From Flavobacterium nackdongense (lineage in GTDB: Bacteria > Bacteroidota > Bacteroidia > Flavobacteriales > Flavobacteriaceae), in contig NZ_CP037933.1 in assembly GCF_004355225.1 (NCBI RefSeq), positions 2,976,001 through 3,040,000 of the forward strand: 64,000 nt of DNA, written 5' to 3'. The notes under the pieces were generated by a model. It did no database searches, had not been told where the DNA came from, and worked only from the letters and a program-made list of their open reading frames with translations. The translations under genes were made by a program, and so were the position numbers. Numbering within the stretch: the stretch's first letter is position 1; the number at the start of each line of letters is the position of its first letter. Shown one piece after another: positions 26,634 through 35,288 of this stretch.

Positions 26634-27890
26634 CTAATTTTCCTTTGTCACAATCTGCATCGTTTCGCGGCTTACTTGTTTTAGCAAAACCGTTTTGTTT
26701 TGTTCTACAGTTTGAGCAGCTTTTTCATTAAAATGTCTGATCGTGTAAAGTGTCACATTTTCATCAAAATCTACTTTGAATTTTTTGGCCAAAATTGGAT
26801 TTAAATCTTTGAAATTGCCAAATTTATCTTCCACACAAACCGAAAAACTGATGGCGGAATTCTGAATTAAATTGACTTTCAATTTGAATTGGTGAAACAA
26901 AGCAAAGATTTCGCTGATGTTTTCTTCCATAATAAAAGAGAAATCGATCGATGAAAGCGAAATCAAAAGCTGGTTTCTTTTGACAATAAAACTAGGGATT
27001 TGCCATTCCGAATCAGAGCCTTTTGAAACACAAGTTCCCGCCAGCATAGGATTTATAAATGATTTTACATACAAAGGAATTTCCTTTTTCTGTAGCGGTT
27101 GCAACGTTTTTGGGTGAATAACCGTCGCTCCGTAGAATGCCATTTCAATTGCTTCACGATAGGAGATATGGTTTAGTAAGCTCGCATTTTCAAAATATCT
27201 TGGGTCGGCATTCATCACTCCCGGAACGTCTTTCCAAATGGTAACACTTTCGGCATTGAGGCAATACGCAAATATTCCGGCAGTATAATCGGAGCCTTCA
27301 CGACCTAGTGTTGTAGTGAAATTGTTTTCGTCAGAACCCAAAAATCCTTGCGTAATGTTGAGCATTTTTTTCTTTACATTTTTGGCAATGTTTTTCTGAG
27401 TCAATTCCCAATCAACTTCGGCATCTCTGTAATTCGAATTGGTTTTGATGAAATTGCGCACATCAAGCCATTGGGTTTTGATGCCCATAAAATTCATAAA
27501 ATGACTCAAAATTGTGGTCGAAATCAATTCACCATAACTTACAATTTGGTCATAAACAAAATTGTAATTCGGCGATTTGTTGTGAGCCAAAAAATATTCT
27601 AATTCAGAAAACAGCTTATTTACACCAGCAAAAACTTCATTTTTTTCATCCTCGAATAAATCCAACAAAATTTGATTGTGGTATTTTTTTACTTCTTGAA
27701 CGGAGGCGTTTAACTCTTCCGATTTTTCAAAATAGTTTTTTATTACTTCTTCCAGAGCGTTTGTTGTTTTTCCCATTGCCGAGACTACCAACAACACATC
27801 TTCGTAACCTACTTTTTGTAAAACGTCGTAAACGTTTTTTATTCCTGCGGCATCTTTTACTGATGCTCCACCAAATTTGAATACTCTCAT
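26634..27890 (-). CDS. Aspartate kinase
   Basis: 418 residues, monofunctional. It begins MRVFKFGGASVKDAAGIKN (phosphate-binding loop) and has the kinase motifs TTLGREGSDYTAGIFAY and WKDVPGVMNADPR. C-terminal ~120 residues are an ACT-like regulatory region with unusual spacing. It phosphorylates aspartate, the first step to lysine, threonine and methionine. No other genes of the pathway adjoin. It ends 3 nt before a REP-like palindrome and begins 57 nt downstream of the GNAT gene; the spacer holds another low-complexity palindrome. Confidence 0.95.
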   Translation of the reverse strand: MRVFKFGGASVKDAAGIKNVYDVLQKVGYEDVLLVVSAMGKTTNALEEVIKNYFEKSEELNASVQEVKKYHNQILLDLFEDEKNEVFAGVNKLFSELEYFLAHNKSPNYNFVYDQIVSYGELISTTILSHFMNFMGIKTQWLDVRNFIKTNSNYRDAEVDWELTQKNIAKNVKKKMLNITQGFLGSDENNFTTTLGREGSDYTAGIFAYCLNAESVTIWKDVPGVMNADPRYFENASLLNHISYREAIEMAFYGATVIHPKTLQPLQKKEIPLYVKSFINPMLAGTCVSKGSDSEWQIPSFIVKRNQLLISLSSIDFSFIMEENISEIFALFHQFKLKVNLIQNSAISFSVCVEDKFGNFKDLNPILAKKFKVDFDENVTLYTIRHFNEKAAQTVEQNKTVLLKQVSRETMQIVTKEN

Positions 27891-27910
27891 AAACTCTTAA
27901 AATTTCAATA

Positions 27911-27948
27911 TTTTAAATTCCAAATTCCAAATTTGGAGTTTTTTAAAT
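27911..27948. repeat. Palindrome of AATTCC/GGAATT words
   Basis: AATTCCAAA (27923-27931) meets TTTGGAGTT (27932-27940) with one mismatch, extended outwards by TTTAAATTCC and TTTTTTAAA. It lies between the aspartate kinase and GNAT genes. Confidence 0.55.
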
Positions 27949-28421
27949 TAATTATTTTCTAAAAAGGCGTCAATTCCCGCTTCGTCCATTTGAGCCACTC
28001 TCCAATCGTCGAGTATTTTTGCACCTGATTTTATATAAAAATCTATGGCAGGCGTGTTCCAGTCTAATACTGCCCATTCAATTCTTCGTACCTTATCTTT
28101 CTTGCCTTGTTTGATAATTTCAGAATACAAGGCAAAACCTATTCCTGAACCGCGCATTTTTTCTTTCACCACAAGATCTTCCAAGTGAATTGTTTTTCCT
28201 TTCCAAGTAGAATAGCGGTAATAATACAAAGCAATGCCCACAACCTCTGATGCCACTTCGGCAACAAATAGGTGAAATAAAGGTGTTTCAGAAAAACCAT
28301 CACGAATTAAATCTTCCGCCGTAATAAGCACGGCATCAGGTTCGTTTTCGAAAACGGCCAATTCTTGAATAAGTCCCAAAACGGCTTGCATATCTGTGGG
28401 ATTTCCTTTTCTGATATTCAT
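27948..28421 (-). CDS. GNAT-family N-acetyltransferase
   Basis: 157 residues, complete GNAT fold: strand-1 MNIRKGNPTDMQAVLGLIQEL, then the acetyl-CoA-binding loop LVVKEKMRGSGIGFALYSEI (motif RGSGIG) and the C-terminal NTPAIDFYIKSGAKILDDW. It resembles the diamine/thialysine acetyltransferase group in its N-terminus and ending. The substrate is probably a small amine, but that is an inference. It is divergent from fbp. Confidence 0.9.
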   Translation of the reverse strand: MNIRKGNPTDMQAVLGLIQELAVFENEPDAVLITAEDLIRDGFSETPLFHLFVAEVASEVVGIALYYYRYSTWKGKTIHLEDLVVKEKMRGSGIGFALYSEIIKQGKKDKVRRIEWAVLDWNTPAIDFYIKSGAKILDDWRVAQMDEAGIDAFLENN

Positions 28422-28569
28422 AATTTTTTACCTAAAAAATGGTTATTAGAGAAAATTTAGTAAAATAAATGGCAAATATACAATTCTGTTAAAGGAAAGG
28501 AATAAAATATTTCCGATTTCACAAAAAACCCGATATTTGTGACTTCAAAACAACTACAACGATTTCATT

Positions 28570-29589
28570 ATGGAAGAACGCAACAAAACTCTCGGTGAAT
28601 TTATTATCGAAAATCAATCAGCATTTCAATATTCGTCGGGTGAATTATCCCGAATTATCAATTCCATTCGGCTAGCTGCTAAGGTAGTCAATTATAAGGT
28701 AAACAAAGCGGGATTAGTTGATATTATTGGGGCAGCTGGAGCTCAAAATATACAAGGAGAAGACCAACAAAAATTAGATGTTTATGCAAACGAAGTTTTT
28801 ATTCAAACGCTCGTAAATCGCGAAATTGTTTGCGGTATTGCATCCGAAGAAAACGACGAATACATCACCGTCGAGGGGAATGACAATTGCCATAATAATA
28901 AATACGTAGTCTTGATGGATCCGCTCGATGGGTCATCGAACATTGATGTGAATGTTTCTGTTGGAACCATTTTTTCGGTTTATCGTAGAATTTCGCCTAT
29001 CGGGACACCGGTTACAATCGAGGATTTTTTGCAGCCTGGAATCAATCAAGTGGCAGCGGGCTATGTGATTTATAGCACCTCGACGATGTTGGTTTATACC
29101 ACAGGTCACGGTGTAAACGGATTTACTCTCAACCCAGCCATCGGAACATTTTACCTTTCGCACCCTAATATTCAATTTCCAAAAGACGGAATTATTTATT
29201 CTATCAACGAAGGGAATTATGTGCATTTTCCGCAAGGGGTGAAAGATTATATCAAATATTGTCAGCTCGAAGAGGAGGAAAGACCTTATACTTCAAGATA
29301 TATCGGAAGTTTGGTTTCGGACATTCATAGAAATATGCTCAAAGGTGGGATTTATTTGTATCCAACGAGTTCAAAATCACCAAAAGGTAAATTGCGGTTG
29401 CTTTATGAATGCAATCCTATGGCATTTATTGTGGAACAAGCAGGCGGAAAAGCATCGGATGGTTTTAATAGAATAATGGAAATTCAACCTACTGAATTAC
29501 ACGAAAGGGCCCCTTTCTTCTGTGGAAGTTACAATATGGTAGAAAAAGCGGAAGAATTTATGCGATTGGCCAAATTGAGTAAATACTAA
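28570..29589 (+). CDS. fbp: Fructose-1,6-bisphosphatase class I
   Basis: 339 residues. The metal-binding motif [20 protein letters not shown] is exact, with upstream SEENDEY and downstream [22 protein letters not shown] and C-terminal [13 protein letters not shown]. It hydrolyses fructose-1,6-bisphosphate in gluconeogenesis. It is a single gene between a divergent GNAT gene and a strong palindromic terminator. Confidence 0.98.
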   Translation: MEERNKTLGEFIIENQSAFQYSSGELSRIINSIRLAAKVVNYKVNKAGLVDIIGAAGAQNIQGEDQQKLDVYANEVFIQTLVNREIVCGIASEENDEYITVEGNDNCHNNKYVVLMDPLDGSSNIDVNVSVGTIFSVYRRISPIGTPVTIEDFLQPGINQVAAGYVIYSTSTMLVYTTGHGVNGFTLNPAIGTFYLSHPNIQFPKDGIIYSINEGNYVHFPQGVKDYIKYCQLEEEERPYTSRYIGSLVSDIHRNMLKGGIYLYPTSSKSPKGKLRLLYECNPMAFIVEQAGGKASDGFNRIMEIQPTELHERAPFFCGSYNMVEKAEEFMRLAKLSKY

Positions 29590-29597
29590 TGCTTTAA

Positions 29598-29637
29598 AAA
29601 ACAATGAAGCTCACCAATTGGTGAGCTTCATTGTTTT
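29598..29637. terminator. Bidirectional terminator between fbp and tspO
   Basis: A perfect palindrome: AAAACAATGAAGCTCACCAA followed directly by its exact reverse complement, 20 bp per arm without a spacer. T-runs flank it on both strands, so it can end both convergent genes. Confidence 0.9.
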
Positions 29638-29652
29638 AAAAAAATTTGAAAG

Positions 29653-30129
29653 TTATCGATTCAACCACCAAATACTGGCATTCAAAACCGTGGCAAAACT
29701 CACCCATAGCAGGTATGGAATTAATAAATAACCAGCTATCTTATTGATTTTTACAAATTTGTTATACGTTTCATAAATCATCAGCCATAAAACAATGATT
29801 TCGATGCCAGCCAACATTGGGTTTTTCAAACCAAAGAACAAATACGACCACAGGGCGTTCAATCCCAGTTGAATTGCAAAGAAAACTAAGGCATTTGTAA
29901 CGGCATCTTTTTCCTGTTCTATTCGGTTCCAAACCAACCCTGCCGCAACGCCCATCATCGTATAAAGCATTGTCCAAACGGGTGCGAAAATCCAATTGGG
30001 CGGATTAAAACTGGGTTTTATCAAGGTGGGATACCAAGTCGCTATTGCAGAACGGGTGACCATTCCCGAAAAATAACCTACCACCAAACAGGTGACCACC
30101 ACAACTAAAATTTTGGAAATTTTATTCAT
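29653..30129 (-). CDS. tspO: TspO/MBR family membrane protein
   Basis: 158 residues from ATG 30129, chosen because the upstream in-frame ATG adds only basic residues ahead of the first helix. Five transmembrane helices; the family motifs are visible: WYPTLIKPSFNPPNWIFAPVWTMLY, LNALWSYLFFGLKNP and IPYLLWVSFATVLNASIWWLN. TspO proteins bind tetrapyrroles and take part in stress responses. It is convergent with fbp. Confidence 0.95.
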   Translation of the reverse strand: MNKISKILVVVVTCLVVGYFSGMVTRSAIATWYPTLIKPSFNPPNWIFAPVWTMLYTMMGVAAGLVWNRIEQEKDAVTNALVFFAIQLGLNALWSYLFFGLKNPMLAGIEIIVLWLMIYETYNKFVKINKIAGYLLIPYLLWVSFATVLNASIWWLNR

Positions 30130-30189
30130 CTTTAATTTTTTTCCAAAATTAATCAAAACTTTGAAGGAATCAACAAATAAAGAAATCAG

Positions 30190-30197
30190 TATCTTTG
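30190..30197 (+). promoter_or_regulatory. Promoter -7 element for mvaD (TATCTTTG)
   Basis: TATCTTTG lies 16 nt before the mvaD ATG at 30214 and probably drives the isoprenoid cluster. Confidence 0.6.
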
Positions 30198-30213
30198 CGC
30201 AAATTTCACATTG

Positions 30214-31308
30214 ATGTTTTCAGAAAACGATTTTATTCCGCATAAATATTCCCAATCTATCGAAACTGGAAAATTCGAATGGAGTTCGCCAAGCAACATT
30301 GCTTTGGTGAAATATTGGGGCAAAAAAGAAGGGAAAGGGCAGCAAATTCCGGCTAATCCTTCGGTGAGTTTTACTTTGAATAATTGTAAAACGATTACCA
30401 AATTGGCTTTCGCCAAAAAACAAAGTCAAGACACTTTCTCTTTTGACTTGCTTTTTGAAGGAAAACCCAAAGAAGAATTCAAACCCAAAATCGAACAATT
30501 TTTTGAAAGAGTTTTGGTGTATTTACCGTTTTTGAAAGACTATCATTTTACGATTGATACTCAAAACACCTTTCCGCATAGTTCCGGAATTGCTTCATCG
30601 GCTTCAGGAATGGCGGCTTTAGCAATGAACTTGATGAGCTTAGAAAAAGCATTAAACCCCGAAATGACCGAAGATTATTTTTATCAAAAAGCCTCTTTCT
30701 TAGCGCGTTTGGGCTCCGGAAGTGCTTGCCGAAGTGTAAAAGGAGAAGTAGTGGTTTGGGGCGAACATAAAAATATAAAAGGAAGCTCGGATTTGTTTGG
30801 CGTGGAATTTCCAAATGCCATTCACGAGAATTTCAAGAATTTTCAAGACACCATTTTATTGGTGGACAAAGGCGAAAAGCAAGTTTCGAGCTCTATTGGT
30901 CATAATTTAATGCACAATCATCCATTTGCCGAAAGGCGATTCGAGCAAGCTCACGAAAATTTGGATCAATTAATTAGCGTTTTCGAAAGTGGAAATCTAG
31001 AGGAATTCATCACCATCGTCGAAAGCGAAGCATTGACTTTACACTCGATGATGATGACTTCGATTCCGTATTTTATCTTGATGAAACCGAACACATTGGA
31101 GATTATTAATCGAATTTGGAAGTTCAGAAACGAGACGAAAATACCGGTTTGTTTCACTCTTGATGCCGGTGCCAATGTTCACGTTTTATATCCAGAATCG
31201 GTGAAAGAAAGTGTTTTGCAATTAATTAAAACTGAATTAGTTGGCTATTGTCAAAATGGTCATTATATTTGTGACCAGATTGGGATTGGATCTGAAAAAA
31301 ATCAATAG
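30214..31308 (+). CDS. mvaD: Diphosphomevalonate decarboxylase
   Basis: 364 residues from ATG 30214. GHMP-superfamily motifs: SPSNIALVKYWGKKEGKG, then PHSSGIASSASGMAALAMNL and GSGSACRSVKGEVV (with the conserved SACRS), and TLDAGANVHVLYP near the C-terminus. It converts mevalonate diphosphate to isopentenyl diphosphate, the last step of the mevalonate pathway. The mevalonate kinase-like gene and a UbiA gene follow, but a toxin-antitoxin pair lies between. Confidence 0.96.
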   Translation: MFSENDFIPHKYSQSIETGKFEWSSPSNIALVKYWGKKEGKGQQIPANPSVSFTLNNCKTITKLAFAKKQSQDTFSFDLLFEGKPKEEFKPKIEQFFERVLVYLPFLKDYHFTIDTQNTFPHSSGIASSASGMAALAMNLMSLEKALNPEMTEDYFYQKASFLARLGSGSACRSVKGEVVVWGEHKNIKGSSDLFGVEFPNAIHENFKNFQDTILLVDKGEKQVSSSIGHNLMHNHPFAERRFEQAHENLDQLISVFESGNLEEFITIVESEALTLHSMMMTSIPYFILMKPNTLEIINRIWKFRNETKIPVCFTLDAGANVHVLYPESVKESVLQLIKTELVGYCQNGHYICDQIGIGSEKNQ

Positions 31309-31322
31309 TAATAGAGCTCAAA

Positions 31323-31547
31323 ATGACATTGAAACAAGTCTATAAAGTAAACAACAATCAATTGACAATTAGTTTGCCGGAAAATTTTCGTGGCAGAAAG
31401 CAAGTTATGGTTATAGTTGAAGATATAGAAGAAGCCCAATTGGATAAGATTATTTTAATGAAAAAAGCAGCAACCGATTCACTTTTTTTATCTGACATTC
31501 AAGAATTAAGTGCTGATTTCAAAAACATTGATGCAGAAAATGTATGA
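31323..31547 (+). CDS. Putative antitoxin of a MazF-type module
   Basis: 74 residues, starting 14 nt after mvaD. The N-terminus (MTLKQVYKVNNNQLTISLPE) looks like a short swapped-hairpin DNA-binding domain, and the acidic, helical C-terminus is typical of antitoxin tails that bind the toxin. Its stop overlaps the toxin start (ATGA at 31544-31547). Identified chiefly by its position and size; its family is not certain. Confidence 0.75.
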   Translation: MTLKQVYKVNNNQLTISLPENFRGRKQVMVIVEDIEEAQLDKIILMKKAATDSLFLSDIQELSADFKNIDAENV

Positions 31548-31903
31548 GTTTCAAAAAATGGGATATTTACAGAGCAAATCTAGATCCCATTGTTGGGTCT
31601 GAACAAGGAAAATCAAGACCTGTTTTGATTATTAGCGAAGATTATATCAACGAGCTTTTGAATATTGTCAATGTTTTACCAATAACAAGCCGGAAAATGG
31701 GAAGACAAATTTATCCAAATGAATCGCTTATTGAAGCAAATATATTTGGTTTAGAAAATGAATCTATAATTTTATGCCATCAAATTAGAACACTAGATAA
31801 AAGTCGTTTGTCCAATAGATTTGGAACAATTAGTGTTATTGAGAAGCAAAATGAGGTTATTGAATCCTTATGTTTTCAGTTAGGAATTGAAAAAAGCAAA
31901 TAA
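31544..31903 (+). CDS. MazF/PemK-type endoribonuclease toxin
   Basis: 119 residues. MazF-family signatures: KWDIYRANLDPIVGSEQGKS, then RPVLIISEDY, and ILCHQIRTLDKSRLSNRFGTI. These are the RPVL/E-x-G-x-x-RP type start and the QIRTLDK motif. MazF toxins cut single-stranded RNA and arrest growth. Overlapped by the upstream antitoxin start/stop and followed 1 nt later by a small ORF. Odd location: inside the isoprenoid cluster. Confidence 0.92.
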   Translation: MSFKKWDIYRANLDPIVGSEQGKSRPVLIISEDYINELLNIVNVLPITSRKMGRQIYPNESLIEANIFGLENESIILCHQIRTLDKSRLSNRFGTISVIEKQNEVIESLCFQLGIEKSK

Positions 31904-31904
31904 A

Positions 31905-32054
31905 ATGAACATTGAATTAGAAAAATCAGAGTTGATGAAATTAATTTCGGATTGCAATAACCCAATAATTTTAAAGCAAATACGAGATGTTTTTAATAAA
32001 TCTGAAAAGAGAAAGTCTTCTTTGCGAAACAAAATTGATAAGGATATTAAATAA
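31905..32054 (+). CDS. 49-residue small protein in the toxin-antitoxin module
   Basis: ATG at 31905 lies 1 nt after the toxin stop and the frame ends 2 nt before the mevalonate kinase start, so it is packed like a real gene. The product is MNIELEKSELMKLISDCNNP, then a helical, basic stretch ending RNKIDKDIK. The beginning resembles other short addiction-module components, but I could not assign it. It may be a second antitoxin, a modulator or an accessory peptide. Confidence 0.6.
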   Translation: MNIELEKSELMKLISDCNNPIILKQIRDVFNKSEKRKSSLRNKIDKDIK

Positions 32055-32056
32055 AT

Positions 32057-32995
32057 ATGAAAGGACCTTTATTTTACTCAAAAATATTACTCTTCGGAGA
32101 ATACGGAATTATTCGTGACTCGAAAGGATTGTCTATTCCTTACAATTTTTATAATGGTGCGCTCAAAAGAGAGGAAAATCCTTCTGAAGAAGCCATAAAA
32201 TCCAATGGACATTTGAAACGTTTTGTATCTTATTTAGAAACTTTGCAAAGCGAACAACCGGAATTGGTTACTTTCGATTTAGCGACTTTAAAAAATGATG
32301 TCGAAACCGGAATGTTCTTTGATTCCAGTATTCCACAAGGGTATGGAGTGGGAAGTAGTGGCGCCTTGGTAGCAGCTATTTACGACAAATATGCCCAAAA
32401 TAAAATTACCGTTCTAGAAAATTTAACTCGTGAAAAACTATTAGAACTTAAAACGATTTTTTCTCAAATGGAATCCTTTTTCCACGGAAAAAGTTCAGGT
32501 TTAGATCCGTTGAACAGTTATTTGAGTATTCCGATTTTAATCAATTCCAAAGACAATATCGAGGCAACAGGCATTCCAACTCAAAGTTTGAACGGCAATG
32601 GCGCCGTATTTTTAATCGATTCAGGAATTGTAGGCGAAACCGCTCCGATGGTCAATATTTTTATGGAAAAATTGAAAGACCAAGGATTTAGAAAAATGTT
32701 GAAATCCCAATTCATCAAACATACCGACGCTTGTGTCGAAAATTTCTTGGGCGGCGATATGAAATCTTTGTTTGCCAACACCAAAAAACTTTCGAAAGTG
32801 GTTTTGAATAACTTCAAACCGATGATTCCAGAGCAATTTCACGGCATTTGGCAAAACGGAATTGAATCCAACGATTATTATCTCAAATTGTGCGGCTCGG
32901 GCGGCGGTGGATACATCCTCGGTTTTACGCAAGATCTAGAAAAAGCAAGAATTTCACTTAAAGATTATAAGCTCGAAGTAGTTTATCAATTCTAA
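32057..32995 (+). CDS. GHMP kinase, probably mevalonate kinase
   Basis: 312 residues. The GHMP motifs are present: SKILLFGEYGI at the start, SSIPQGYGVGSSGALVAAIY (glycine-rich ATP loop) and LKLCGSGGGGYILGF near the end. The position in a cluster with mvaD and a UbiA prenyltransferase makes mevalonate kinase the best call; phosphomevalonate kinase is an alternative. It phosphorylates mevalonate in isoprenoid synthesis. Two nt separate it from the preceding small ORF. Confidence 0.88.
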   Translation: MKGPLFYSKILLFGEYGIIRDSKGLSIPYNFYNGALKREENPSEEAIKSNGHLKRFVSYLETLQSEQPELVTFDLATLKNDVETGMFFDSSIPQGYGVGSSGALVAAIYDKYAQNKITVLENLTREKLLELKTIFSQMESFFHGKSSGLDPLNSYLSIPILINSKDNIEATGIPTQSLNGNGAVFLIDSGIVGETAPMVNIFMEKLKDQGFRKMLKSQFIKHTDACVENFLGGDMKSLFANTKKLSKVVLNNFKPMIPEQFHGIWQNGIESNDYYLKLCGSGGGGYILGFTQDLEKARISLKDYKLEVVYQF

Positions 32996-32998
32996 TAC

Positions 32999-33919
32999 AT
33001 GCTAAGCCGAAAGAACAAAATTATCGTGATGAAATTCATCAGTTTGTTTTCTGTGGTTAGAGGCTACAACATTCCGATAATCGTAATAGCCCAATATCTT
33101 TCAGCCATTTTCATTCTCGCTCCCGAAAAAAGAGCCTTATTCATTCTTCTAGATTTCGATTTATTTATCATCGTTTTGGCATCCTCATTGGCCATTGCTT
33201 CTGGATATATTATCAATAATTTCTATGATACCAAAAAGGATTTAATCAATCGTCCCAACAAGTCAATGCTCGATCGATTGGTCAGCCAAAAAACAAAACT
33301 AAACGTATATTTTGCGCTTAATTTCATTGTGGTTTTTCTAGCTATTTTTGTGTCTTGGCGCGCTTTTTTATATTTTTCGGTATATATTTTCTTGATTTGG
33401 TATTATTCACATCGAATAAAAAAGCAACTATTTCTTGGGAATTTAATGTCTGCATTTCTATCGGTATTGCCTTTTTTCGCCGTGTTTTTATATTACAAAA
33501 ATCTCTACGAAGTCATTTTGGGGCACGCTGTTTTCTTGTTTTTATTGCTTTTGATTCGGGAATTGGTCAAAGATTTAGAAAACATAAAAGGTGATCTAGC
33601 TAACGATTATAGAACCATTCCCATTGTGTATGGCGAGGAAGTTTCGAAGAAAATAATAACCATTTTATCCCTTTCCACCATCATTCCAGTATACATCTTA
33701 ATCGAAGTTTTCGATGTGGGTTATATGGACATCTATTTTTATACTTGCTTAATTATTCTGATTTTTTTCCAGCTTTCCTTATGGAAATCAAACACTAAAG
33801 AGCAATATGTTTTGCTTCATAATGTCCTGAAATTCCTAATCGTAGCAGGCGTTTTTAGTATCATCCTCATCAATCCCAGCGTGTTGTGGCACGGCAAAAA
33901 ATTATTGCAATCGATTTAA
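32999..33919 (+). CDS. UbiA-family prenyltransferase
   Basis: 306 residues with about eight membrane helices. The aspartate-rich motifs of the family are visible: NNFYDTKKDLINRPNK near residue 75 and RELVKDLENIKGDLANDYRT near residue 190. UbiA enzymes join a polyprenyl diphosphate to an aromatic or glycerol-phosphate acceptor. In Bacteroidota this genomic position is often annotated as geranylgeranylglycerol-phosphate geranylgeranyltransferase. Starts at 32999, 3 nt after the kinase gene; an internal ATG at 33029 is an alternative. Confidence 0.9.
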   Translation: MLSRKNKIIVMKFISLFSVVRGYNIPIIVIAQYLSAIFILAPEKRALFILLDFDLFIIVLASSLAIASGYIINNFYDTKKDLINRPNKSMLDRLVSQKTKLNVYFALNFIVVFLAIFVSWRAFLYFSVYIFLIWYYSHRIKKQLFLGNLMSAFLSVLPFFAVFLYYKNLYEVILGHAVFLFLLLLIRELVKDLENIKGDLANDYRTIPIVYGEEVSKKIITILSLSTIIPVYILIEVFDVGYMDIYFYTCLIILIFFQLSLWKSNTKEQYVLLHNVLKFLIVAGVFSIILINPSVLWHGKKLLQSI

Positions 33920-33931
33920 TTGTTATTCTGA

Positions 33932-34036
33932 TCCTGATAGCTATCGGGAGAGGTAATCAGGAGCTTAATCCTGCTGTACACTGTATCTTTGCTGCCGAAC
34001 CCCGGCAACAAAGGATGCCGTTTCCATCAGGGCTAG
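33932..34036. repeat. Dispersed structured element, copy A
   Basis: It starts with a near-perfect palindrome (TCCTGATAGCTATCGGGA, 33932-33949). From 33960: GGAGCTTAATCCTGCTGTAC, then a hairpin CTTTGCTGCCG / CGGCAACAAAG (33987-34013), then GGATGCCGTTTCCATCAGGG and CTAG. Ends and spacing match copy B at 41202-41282 while the internal stem differs, as expected for a structured repeat. Confidence 0.75.
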
Positions 34037-34080
34037 GCAGACCTAATCCAAAAACAATCAACTAATAAGCAATAAAAAAC

Positions 34081-34088
34081 TATCTTTG
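34081..34088 (+). promoter_or_regulatory. Promoter -7 element upstream of the pseudouridine synthase
   Basis: TATCTTTG lies 76 nt before the ATG at 34165. The intervening leader includes a 12-codon open frame (34113-34151, MSFGELHITYKK), which I do not claim to be expressed. Confidence 0.5.
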
Positions 34089-34164
34089 CATAAAATTTTA
34101 AAAGGTTATGAAATGAGCTTTGGCGAATTACATATTACCTATAAAAAATAAATAAAATAAAAAT

Positions 34165-35073
34165 ATGAATAACAAGGAAGGCAATAATAATAAAAGTGGA
34201 GGTAGAGCCAATAGCTCAAGACCCAATTCAAATAAGCCGAAGCCAGCAATGGCTAAGCGAGCTCAAGGGCCTAAAAAAGTAAAGCCATCTGTAAAAATAG
34301 CGGAGCAAGAGGCTGCTAAAAACGCAAAAAAACCGAACCAAGCACCGAAACGACCGAAAGTAAAAGACGAAATTCGTTTGAACAAATACATTTCTAATTC
34401 TGGAGTGTGTTCGCGTCGGGATGCCGATATTTACATTCAATCTGGAAATGTAAAAGTAAACGGAATTCCGGTAACCGAAATGGGTTATATGGTAAAACCA
34501 GGTGATGTTGTCAATTTTGATGGAGCTGTTTTAACTCCTGAGAAAAAAGTATATATCTTGTTGAACAAACCCAAAAATTTTACCACAGCTCTTGACGAAG
34601 GTCAAGAAAACCGTAACGTTTTGGAATTGGTAAAAGGTTCGACAACAGCAAAAATTGCCCCTGTTGGAAGAATGGACAAAAACACTACTGGTTTGTTGTT
34701 GTTCACTAACGATACCGATATGATTCGTAAGTTTACGTTACCAACGAATAAATCTTCTAAAATCTACCAAGTTTCTTTGGATAAAAACTTGAAATTCGAG
34801 GATTTAGAAAAAATACAAAAAGGTTTGGTTATTGACGGACACCGCATTTTTGTTGAAGATGTAAGTTATATTGAAGGTGAAGCTAAAAGTGAAATTGGAT
34901 TGAAATTAAGATCGGCCAATGTTAAAGTGGTTCGTTCTATTTTCGAAAATTTCAGCTATGACGTTTTAAGAATTGATAGAGTTGCTTTTGCAGGGTTGAC
35001 TAAAAAGAATTTGCCTCGTGGAAACTGGAGATTGCTTACAGAACAAGAAATTATCAATTTGAAAAACGTGTAA
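34165..35073 (+). CDS. 16S/23S rRNA pseudouridine synthase (RsuA/RluB family)
   Basis: 302 residues. A basic, disordered N-terminal extension of ~60 residues (many Lys, Asn, Pro) precedes an S4 domain (IRLNKYISNSGVCSRRDADI), then the catalytic domain with GRMDKNTTGLLLFTND containing the catalytic aspartate. The enzyme isomerises specific uridines in rRNA. The N-terminal tail is typical of Bacteroidota members. It is the last gene of the isoprenoid region and is followed by a strong terminator. Confidence 0.92.
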   Translation: MNNKEGNNNKSGGRANSSRPNSNKPKPAMAKRAQGPKKVKPSVKIAEQEAAKNAKKPNQAPKRPKVKDEIRLNKYISNSGVCSRRDADIYIQSGNVKVNGIPVTEMGYMVKPGDVVNFDGAVLTPEKKVYILLNKPKNFTTALDEGQENRNVLELVKGSTTAKIAPVGRMDKNTTGLLLFTNDTDMIRKFTLPTNKSSKIYQVSLDKNLKFEDLEKIQKGLVIDGHRIFVEDVSYIEGEAKSEIGLKLRSANVKVVRSIFENFSYDVLRIDRVAFAGLTKKNLPRGNWRLLTEQEIINLKNV

Positions 35074-35096
35074 TTTTTTTAAGATTATTATATTGG

Positions 35097-35125
35097 AAAT
35101 CCCAAAGCAATTTGGGATTTTTTTT
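35097..35125 (+). terminator. Terminator after the pseudouridine synthase gene
   Basis: AAATCCCAAA, a GCAA loop, TTTGGGATTT and a T-run: a 10-bp perfect stem starting 24 nt after the stop codon. Confidence 0.9.
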
Positions 35126-35143
35126 GTTTTAAAATTTCTAACC

Positions 35144-35274
35144 AGCTCCGCAAAGTCTCTGACTTTGCGGTAGTGATTTTCGGTTTTTAACCGATTTTGT
35201 TTTAGATTTCTTTATTTTTTATGACAGTCACAGACTGACTAACACATCCTCAAAGTCGGAGACTTCGCGGAGCA
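35144..35274. repeat. MITE-like 131-bp element with inverted ends
   Basis: The left end reads GCTCCGCAAAGTCTCTGACT and continues TTGCGG (35144-35170). The right end, reversed, reads GCTCCGCGAAGTCTCCGACT and continues TTGAGG (35248-35274); 23 of 27 positions agree. Inside are two small hairpins (CGGTTTTTAACCG; CAGTCACAGACTG). There is no coding capacity. It lies between the pseudouridine synthase gene and the 3' end of gldD. Confidence 0.75.
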
Positions 35275-35288
35275 GCGAAAAAAATGAT

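Noticed and set aside
34113..34151. 12-codon leader frame before the pseudouridine synthase gene
   Set aside because: Too short to judge, no regulatory codon run and no terminator-antiterminator structure after it.
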